From: Kaistia defluvii
GTDB lineage: Bacteria; Pseudomonadota; Alphaproteobacteria; Rhizobiales; Kaistiaceae
Assembly: GCF_040548815.1 (NCBI RefSeq)
Contig: NZ_JBEPSM010000001.1
Coordinates: 2,294,001-2,358,000, forward strand
Direction: 5' to 3'
DNA length: 64,000 nucleotides
Part shown: positions 58,972 to 64,000 of the stretch, piece after piece
How positions within the stretch are numbered: position 1 is the stretch's first letter
How the letters are laid out: each line of letters opens with the position of its first letter
Translations under genes and position numbers: made by a program
Notes under the pieces: model-generated
Seen by the model: the letters and a program-made list of their open reading frames with translations, nothing else
The model's database searches: none
What the model was told of the DNA's origin: nothing

Positions 58972-59227
58972 CCATCATCCTGAGGTGCTCGGCAAAGCCG
59001 GGCCTCGAAGGAGGGTCCAGGGATCACCCGGATGAGGCCGGAGGCACGGACATTCGTCGAGGGCCTCGGCGCTACGCCGGCCCCTCCTTCGAGGCTTCGC
59101 TGGCGCGAAGCGCCTCAGGATGATGGTGGAGCGGGTGAATCGGACAAATCTCACCAAGCGCACCGGGCCCGACAACAAGCGCTGGCGAGCCCCCTCGCCG
59201 CTTGCGGGAGAGGGTTGGGGTGAGGGT
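58972..59227. repeat. Inverted family B pair plus family A unit in a 302-bp intergenic region
   Basis: Between the dehydrogenase and molybdoenzyme genes (58930-59231): family B units at 58972-59021 (inner GCTCGGCAAAGCCGGGC) and 59083-59133 (inner CTTCGCTGGCGCGAAG). A family A unit lies at 59189-59227 (CTCGCCGCTTGCGGGAGAGG then GGGGTGAGGG). There is no gene. Confidence 0.8.
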
Positions 59228-59231
59228 CTGA

Positions 59232-61562
59232 CTAGGCCGCCGCTTCGATCGGCGGCTGGGCCAGGACGGTGATCGGAACGGCTTCCTGTTCGTGGCGCGC
59301 GACCTCGACCAAGCAGGTCTGGGCGCTCGGGCCCTGGCCAAGGCGCGACGTGCCGATGTCCTTGGTCAGCGCGTTCGGATTGCCATGGTTCTCGATCAGC
59401 CCGCCGGCGCCGTCGGAGATCGGGTTGAACGTCGCTCCCGTCGGCAGGCAGACGACGCCCGGCATGATCAGCTCCGAAATGCGCAGGCCGGCCAGGCAGA
59501 GGCCGCGATCGTTGAAGACGCGGACGACGTCGCCATCGGCAAGGCCGCGCGCGGCCGCATCGGCCGGGTTCATGACGAGGCCGGTCCGGTCGCGCACCTT
59601 GTTGCGGCGGCTCGGCGCGCTCGCATCCATCTGACCGTGCAGCTTGTCTTCCGGCTGGTTGGAGATCATGTGCAGCGGATAGCGCTCGGCCAGTTCCGAC
59701 CCAAGCCACTCGGTCGGCTCGCGCCAGACCGGCAGGCCCGGACACTCGGAATAGCCGAAGCCGGCGACTGTCTCGGAATAGATTTCGACCTTGCCCGAAG
59801 GGGTGGCCAGCGGGTGGGCGACGGGGTCCTCCCGGAACGGCTCGTAGAGGTTGAAGCCGCCCTCGGGATCCGGAATCCGGACATGGCCCGCCTCCCAGAA
59901 GGCGTCGAAATCGGGCGGGTTGAACCCGCGCTCCGCCATCTTCGAAGCAAAGCGGCCATAGATGACGCGCAGCCATTCCTCTTCACTGCGATTCTCGTGG
60001 AATGCGGCGCCGACGCCCATGCGGTCGGCCAGCGCGCTGAAGATCTCGAAATCGCCGCGTGCCTCGCCGACCGGCTCGATCGCCTTCTGCATGGCGAAGA
60101 GATAGGGGTCCCGCGAGGAGCCGCCAATGTCGTTGCGCTCAAGCGGCGTCGTTGCCGGCAGCACGATGTCGGCATGGCGCGCCGTCGCCGTCCACCAGGG
60201 CTCGTGCACGACGATCGTGTCGGGCCGCTGGAACGCCTCGCGCAGGCGGAATAGGTCCTGGTGATGATGGAACGGATTGCCGCCAGCCCAGTAGACCAGC
60301 CTTGTATCGGGATAAGGAAAGCTCTTGCCGTCGAATTCGCACGGCTCGCCGGGCCGCAGCAGAAGGTCGGCGATGCGCGCCACCGGGATCTTCAGCTCCC
60401 CCGGCACCTTCGGCACCGACATGCCGGAGATCGGCAAATCATAGAGCGGCGCGCCCATGCCGTTCATCGAGCCGTAGCCGAAGGCGACGCCGCCGCCCGG
60501 CAAGCCGATCTGGCCCAGCATCGCCGCCAGCGCCACGAGGCCCCAATAGGGCTGCTCGCCATTTTCCGCGCGTTGCAGCGACCAGGCGGCGGTCAGCAGC
60601 ACCCGCCGGTCGAACAGGCTTTCGGCGAAGCCGGTGATCGCCTCGACCGACAGGCCGGTGATCGCCGAGGCCCAGGCCGGATCCTTGACGATGCCGTCCT
60701 CGGCGCCCTGCAGATAGGCCAGGAAGCGGTCGAAGCCGACGCAGTAGCGGTTCACGAAATCCATGTCGGTCTTGCCGTGGGCATGGACCAGCCAGGCCGT
60801 CGCCAGGATCAGCGCCATGTCGGTGCCGGGGCGGATCGGGATCCACTCGGCCTCGATGACGTTGGCGGTGTCGGTCTTCAAGGGCGAGATGTTGACGAAG
60901 CTGACGCCGCTCTGCGCCGCCTTGTCCATCCAGCCGCCATAGGGATGCAGGCCGCCGCCGCCCGAATGGATCTTCCAGTTCTTGCCCGCGATGCCGCCGA
61001 AGGCGACGAAGCGCTCGCAGTTTTCCAGGATGGCCGGCCAGTCCGTGACCGGGCCCGCCACCGCCGCCATGTCGCCCAGCACATGCGGCAGCAGCCGCAT
61101 CGCGGCGCCATAGCTGTAATTGGTCACCTGGCCGGTGCAGCCGCCGATCGTCGCCAGGAAGCGGTGGACCAGCGTGCGCGCATGATGCAGCCGCCCGGCG
61201 CTCGACCAGCCATAGGAACCGCCGAAGATCGAGGGATTGCCATACTGGCTGCGCACCCGCTCCAGCTCTCGCTGGACATGGCCGAGCGCCTCGTCCCACG
61301 AAACCTCGACGAAGGTGTCGTCGCCGCGGCCGAAACCCGGATGCGGCAGGCCGCGCCCGACCGTCTCCAGCCAGCCGCGCCGGATCGAGGGCCGGCGGAT
61401 GCGGTTTTCGGCATAGACCATTTCGGGCCATGCATCGATCAGGTCGTTCGGCTGCGCATCGCCGGCGAAGGGCGAAACGCTGACCAGCCTGCCATCCTCG
61501 ACATGGGCCGTGAACGCGCCCCAATGGGCCAGGGACTGGAACTTGCGGCTGGTCGTGGTCAT
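59232..61562 (-). CDS. Cytoplasmic molybdopterin oxidoreductase, BisC/TMAO-reductase type
   Basis: A 776-residue DMSO-reductase-family enzyme without N-terminal 4Fe-4S cysteines and without a Tat signal, so it should be cytoplasmic like biotin sulfoxide reductase. GGSYGWSSAGRLHHA supplies the serine Mo ligand, and WAGGNPFHHHQD, HEPWWTATARHADIVLPATT and SNQPEDKLHGQMD are molybdopterin-binding blocks. It probably reduces a sulfoxide or N-oxide. It precedes the dpp-type importer genes on the opposite end of the same strand but has its own start region. Confidence 0.85.
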   Translation of the reverse strand: MTTTSRKFQSLAHWGAFTAHVEDGRLVSVSPFAGDAQPNDLIDAWPEMVYAENRIRRPSIRRGWLETVGRGLPHPGFGRGDDTFVEVSWDEALGHVQRELERVRSQYGNPSIFGGSYGWSSAGRLHHARTLVHRFLATIGGCTGQVTNYSYGAAMRLLPHVLGDMAAVAGPVTDWPAILENCERFVAFGGIAGKNWKIHSGGGGLHPYGGWMDKAAQSGVSFVNISPLKTDTANVIEAEWIPIRPGTDMALILATAWLVHAHGKTDMDFVNRYCVGFDRFLAYLQGAEDGIVKDPAWASAITGLSVEAITGFAESLFDRRVLLTAAWSLQRAENGEQPYWGLVALAAMLGQIGLPGGGVAFGYGSMNGMGAPLYDLPISGMSVPKVPGELKIPVARIADLLLRPGEPCEFDGKSFPYPDTRLVYWAGGNPFHHHQDLFRLREAFQRPDTIVVHEPWWTATARHADIVLPATTPLERNDIGGSSRDPYLFAMQKAIEPVGEARGDFEIFSALADRMGVGAAFHENRSEEEWLRVIYGRFASKMAERGFNPPDFDAFWEAGHVRIPDPEGGFNLYEPFREDPVAHPLATPSGKVEIYSETVAGFGYSECPGLPVWREPTEWLGSELAERYPLHMISNQPEDKLHGQMDASAPSRRNKVRDRTGLVMNPADAAARGLADGDVVRVFNDRGLCLAGLRISELIMPGVVCLPTGATFNPISDGAGGLIENHGNPNALTKDIGTSRLGQGPSAQTCLVEVARHEQEAVPITVLAQPPIEAAA

Positions 61563-61623
61563 GGTTTCACCTTCGCAATTCGCTCGTCAGGCTCGGTCAT
61601 CCCACCGGACGCAAGACCCGCAG

Positions 61624-62598
61624 TCAGGCATGGGCGGCCGGCGTTGCGGTCCCCGCCCATTCCCTGGCGCGATGACAGGCGACGCGATGGCCGTCGCCAA
61701 AGTCCTCGAGCGCCGGAACATCGCGGGCGCAGACCTCGATTGCAAGGGGGCATCTTGTCCGGAACCGGCATCCGCTCGGCGGATGCAGCGGGTTGGGCAA
61801 TTCGCTGGCGAGCGTCACCATTGGCCCAGTGGCCGCGACCCGCTCGGCATCGCCCGCCGTCTGCATCAGCGCGCGCGTGTAGGGGTGCAGCGGCAGCGAC
61901 CAGACGCCCTCGGCCGGGCCAATCTCGACGATGACGCCGAGATACATGACGGCGATCCGGTGCGAGACATAGCGCACGACTTCGAGGTCGTGCGAGATGA
62001 ACAGGAAGGTCAGTTCCTGCTCCTTCTGCAGGTCGAGCAGCAGGTTCAACACCTGCGCCTGGACCGAGACGTCGAGCGCCGAGACGGGCTCGTCGCAGAT
62101 GACGATCTTCGGCTCCAGCGCCATGGCGCGGGCAATGCCGACGCGCTGGCGCTGGCCGCCGGAAAGCTGGTGCGGCAGGCGATCGTGCATGGCGGCCGAG
62201 ATGCCGACGCGCTCCAGCAGCGCCTTGGCCCTTGCGGCACGCTCGGCGCGGTTGCCGAGCCGATGCACCGAGAGCGGCTCCTCGACGAGTTCGCGCACGC
62301 TCATGCGCGGGTTGAGCGAACCGTAGGGGTCCTGGAACACCATCTGGATATCGCGCGCCTGCGCGCCGCGACGGCTTGGATCGGTGTCGCGGCCATCGAT
62401 GCGGATGGCGCCGGATTTCGGCGTGTTGAGGCCGACAATGGCGCGGGCGAGGCTCGACTTGCCGCAACCGGATTCGCCGACCAGCCCAAGCGTCTCGCCG
62501 GCTTCCAGCTCCAGGCTGACGCCGGCGACGGCATGGACGACGCCACGCTTCGTCCGGTGCTCGACCACCATGGCGTCGATCTGCAGGCGCGGGCTCAT
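61624..62598 (-). CDS. Peptide/nickel ABC transporter ATPase (DppF type)
   Basis: A 324-residue ATPase. GESGCGKSS, MVFQDPYGSLNPRMSV, LSGGQRQRVGIARAMA and VICDEPVSALDVSVQ are intact. The C-terminal oligopeptide-type domain has LPNPLHPPSGCRFRTRCPLA with three to four conserved cysteines. The ATG overlaps the DppD-type gene by four bases. It pairs with that ATPase to power a peptide, opine or nickel-chelate importer. Confidence 0.88.
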   Translation of the reverse strand: MSPRLQIDAMVVEHRTKRGVVHAVAGVSLELEAGETLGLVGESGCGKSSLARAIVGLNTPKSGAIRIDGRDTDPSRRGAQARDIQMVFQDPYGSLNPRMSVRELVEEPLSVHRLGNRAERAARAKALLERVGISAAMHDRLPHQLSGGQRQRVGIARAMALEPKIVICDEPVSALDVSVQAQVLNLLLDLQKEQELTFLFISHDLEVVRYVSHRIAVMYLGVIVEIGPAEGVWSLPLHPYTRALMQTAGDAERVAATGPMVTLASELPNPLHPPSGCRFRTRCPLAIEVCARDVPALEDFGDGHRVACHRAREWAGTATPAAHA

Positions 62599-63608
62599 GC
62601 GTACTGCTCCTGCTGCAGCGGGTGGAAGCAGGCGAAAGACCGGGCCGTTCCGGGCTCCGGCGTCAACGGCGGCACGATCTGCCGGCAATCGGCCTCGGCG
62701 CGAACGCAGCGCGGCTCGAAGGCGCAGCCGGGCGGCCGGGCGGAAGGCACCGGAACCGTGCCGGCGATCTCCCGCAGCCGGTGGCCATCGGTGACGAAGC
62801 TGCCATGCGGGCGGGCCTGGATCAGGCCCTCGGTATAGGGATGGCGCGGCCGCTCGAACACGTCCGCCACCGTGCCGCTTTCGACGACGCGGCCGGAATA
62901 CATGACCGCGACCCGGTGCGCGACGGAGCGGACGACATGCAGATCATGCGTGATGAACAACATGCCGAGCCCGAGATCGCGTTGCAATTCCTTCAGCAGA
63001 TCGAGGATCTGACCGGAAATGGTGACGTCGAGCGCCGTGGTCGGCTCGTCGGCGAGGATCAGCTTGGGCCGGCCGGCCAGCGCCATGGCGATCATGACGC
63101 GCTGGCGCATGCCGCCGGAAAGCCGGTGGGGATATTCGCCGAGCCGCGCTGCCGCGGCCGGAATGCGCACCATGTCGAGCAGTTCCAGCGCCCGCGCGCG
63201 AGCGTCCGACCGCGAGATCGTCTCGTGCAGGCGGATCGCCTCGACCAGCTGGCGCTCGACGGTCAGCACCGGATTGAGCGCCGAAAGCGGGTCTTGGAAG
63301 ATCATCGCCATGATCGAGCCGCGCACCTTGCGGATGTCCTGCTCGGATGGCGAGGTCAGGTCCTTGCCGGCCAGCGTGATGCGCTTCGCCTCGACGGCCA
63401 GCGTCTTCGGCAGAAGCCGCATCAGCGCCAGTGCCGTCAGAGACTTACCGGCGCCGGATTCGCCGACCAGCGCCAGCGTCTCACCGGCGGCGACGGAGAA
63501 GCTGACATCCTCGACCGCGCGCACATCGCCGCGCTTATCCTTGATCAGGATCGAAAGCCCCTCGACATCGAGCAGGCTTTCCCTCGGCACGGAAGCGTTC
63601 GGCATCAT
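62595..63608 (-). CDS. Peptide/nickel ABC transporter ATPase (DppD type)
   Basis: A 337-residue ATPase with GESGAGKSLTALALMRLL, MIFQDPLSALNPVLTV, LSGGMRQRVMIAMALA and LILADEPTTALDVTIS. The C-terminal domain holds GCAFEPRCVRAEADC. The ATG abuts the stop of the permease gene, so all three genes are coupled. Confidence 0.88.
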   Translation of the reverse strand: MMPNASVPRESLLDVEGLSILIKDKRGDVRAVEDVSFSVAAGETLALVGESGAGKSLTALALMRLLPKTLAVEAKRITLAGKDLTSPSEQDIRKVRGSIMAMIFQDPLSALNPVLTVERQLVEAIRLHETISRSDARARALELLDMVRIPAAAARLGEYPHRLSGGMRQRVMIAMALAGRPKLILADEPTTALDVTISGQILDLLKELQRDLGLGMLFITHDLHVVRSVAHRVAVMYSGRVVESGTVADVFERPRHPYTEGLIQARPHGSFVTDGHRLREIAGTVPVPSARPPGCAFEPRCVRAEADCRQIVPPLTPEPGTARSFACFHPLQQEQYA

Positions 63609-64000
63609 CTATCGCTTCCTAAAATGGGGGTTGAGCGCATCGTTGATCGCGTCGCCAAGCAGGTTCAGCGCCAGCACGGTCATGACCACGAACAGGCCGG
63701 GCAGCACGCAGATGAACCAGGTGCTGCGGATCGATGGCCGACCGACATTGATCAGCGTGCCCCAGCTCATGACATTGGGATCGCCAAGCCCGAGGAAGGA
63801 AAGGCCCGCCTCGGTGATGATGGCGGTGGCGACCAGAACGGCGGCGACGACGATGACCGGCGACAGGCTGTTGGGCAGCACCTGGGTCAGGATGATGCGC
63901 GGCGTCGACATGCCGATGATCTTGCAGGACTGGACATATTCCGTCTCGCGCACGCGCAGCACCTCGGCGCGCGTCAGTCGGGCGACCGGCGGCCAGGAAA
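63609..64000 (-). CDS. Peptide/nickel ABC transporter permease (DppC type), partial
   Basis: The C-terminal ~130 residues of a DppC-family permease; the frame continues past the right edge. The visible part contains the EAA-like coupling region (LRVRETEYVQSCKIIG then HILPN-like VLPNSLSPVIVV), two to three helices and the DPNVMSWGTLINVGR block. It ends NDALNPHFRKR, as usual for this family. The binding protein and the DppB partner probably lie to the right of the window. Confidence 0.88.
   Translation of the reverse strand, partial: SWPPVARLTRAEVLRVRETEYVQSCKIIGMSTPRIILTQVLPNSLSPVIVVAAVLVATAIITEAGLSFLGLGDPNVMSWGTLINVGRPSIRSTWFICVLPGLFVVMTVLALNLLGDAINDALNPHFRKR

Noticed and set aside
1..64000. 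tRNA, rRNA or other structural RNA genes
   Set aside because: I looked for tRNA-like TTCGA-loop/CCA contexts and rRNA-like segments in the gaps and saw only the palindromic repeats and terminators.

Overview
The window is high-GC DNA. Its gene content points to an alphaproteobacterium of the order Hyphomicrobiales (Rhizobiales). The evidence is a choline-type ABC ATPase end with a CBS-like tail, a ribose-type ABC/acid-sugar locus, a urease locus with a UT-type urea transporter, a NikR plus NikKMLQO nickel importer, an HWE-family histidine kinase, and three families of short palindromic intergenic repeats typical of this order. The genus cannot be fixed by reading alone. I see no rRNA, tRNA, CRISPR array, prophage or insertion sequence.

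Layout. 1-9.8 kb (mostly minus strand): end of a quaternary-amine ABC ATPase, an M24 peptidase, an LLM flavin monooxygenase, a class V aminotransferase, a spermidine/putrescine-type ABC importer (potA-D-B-C order) and gluconokinase. 9.9-14.5 kb (minus): a translationally coupled mannose-type operon (phosphomannose-isomerase-like, a two-domain GT4 glycosyltransferase, GH130). 14.8-24.3 kb (plus): a GntR/FadR-type regulator followed by a ribose-type ABC importer, a putative D-apionolactonase, a DenD-like dehydrogenase and two SDRs. Together these look like uptake and oxidation of a branched or acid sugar. 24.5-25.6 kb: an L-2-hydroxyglutarate-oxidase-like flavoprotein.

26-46.5 kb is a nickel/urea/pH block. 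ureG-ureE diverge from ureDABC. A urea transporter, a small exported protein and an L,D-transpeptidase follow. ureF sits at the 3' end of a rearranged Mrp-type Na+/H+ antiporter operon. Then come nikR (His-rich tail), a DUF1576 membrane protein and nikKMLQO. Import of nickel and urea, enzyme maturation and cation/proton homeostasis are thus encoded side by side.

46.5-54.1 kb: a large repeat-rich autotransporter, a small hypothetical, a stand-alone receiver facing an HWE kinase, an exported PRC-barrel protein, and a 25-residue membrane peptide placed just before a larger membrane protein. 54.4-58.9 kb: an apparent D-amino/imino-acid catabolic operon (DHDPS-family lyase, Asp/Glu-racemase-family protein with an apparent CTG start, three-part FAD/2Fe-2S dehydrogenase). 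59.2-64 kb: a BisC-like molybdoenzyme and the dppC(partial)-dppD-dppF end of a peptide/nickel ABC importer.

The most unusual items are the re-partitioned Mrp operon with ureF attached, the DUF1576 protein with UT-like repeated motifs next to nikR, the perfect 12-bp inverted repeat over the nikK promoter and ribosome site, the sugar ABC ATPase with an extra C-terminal domain, and the acid-sugar locus. Function calls rest on motif recognition by eye; no database search was run.
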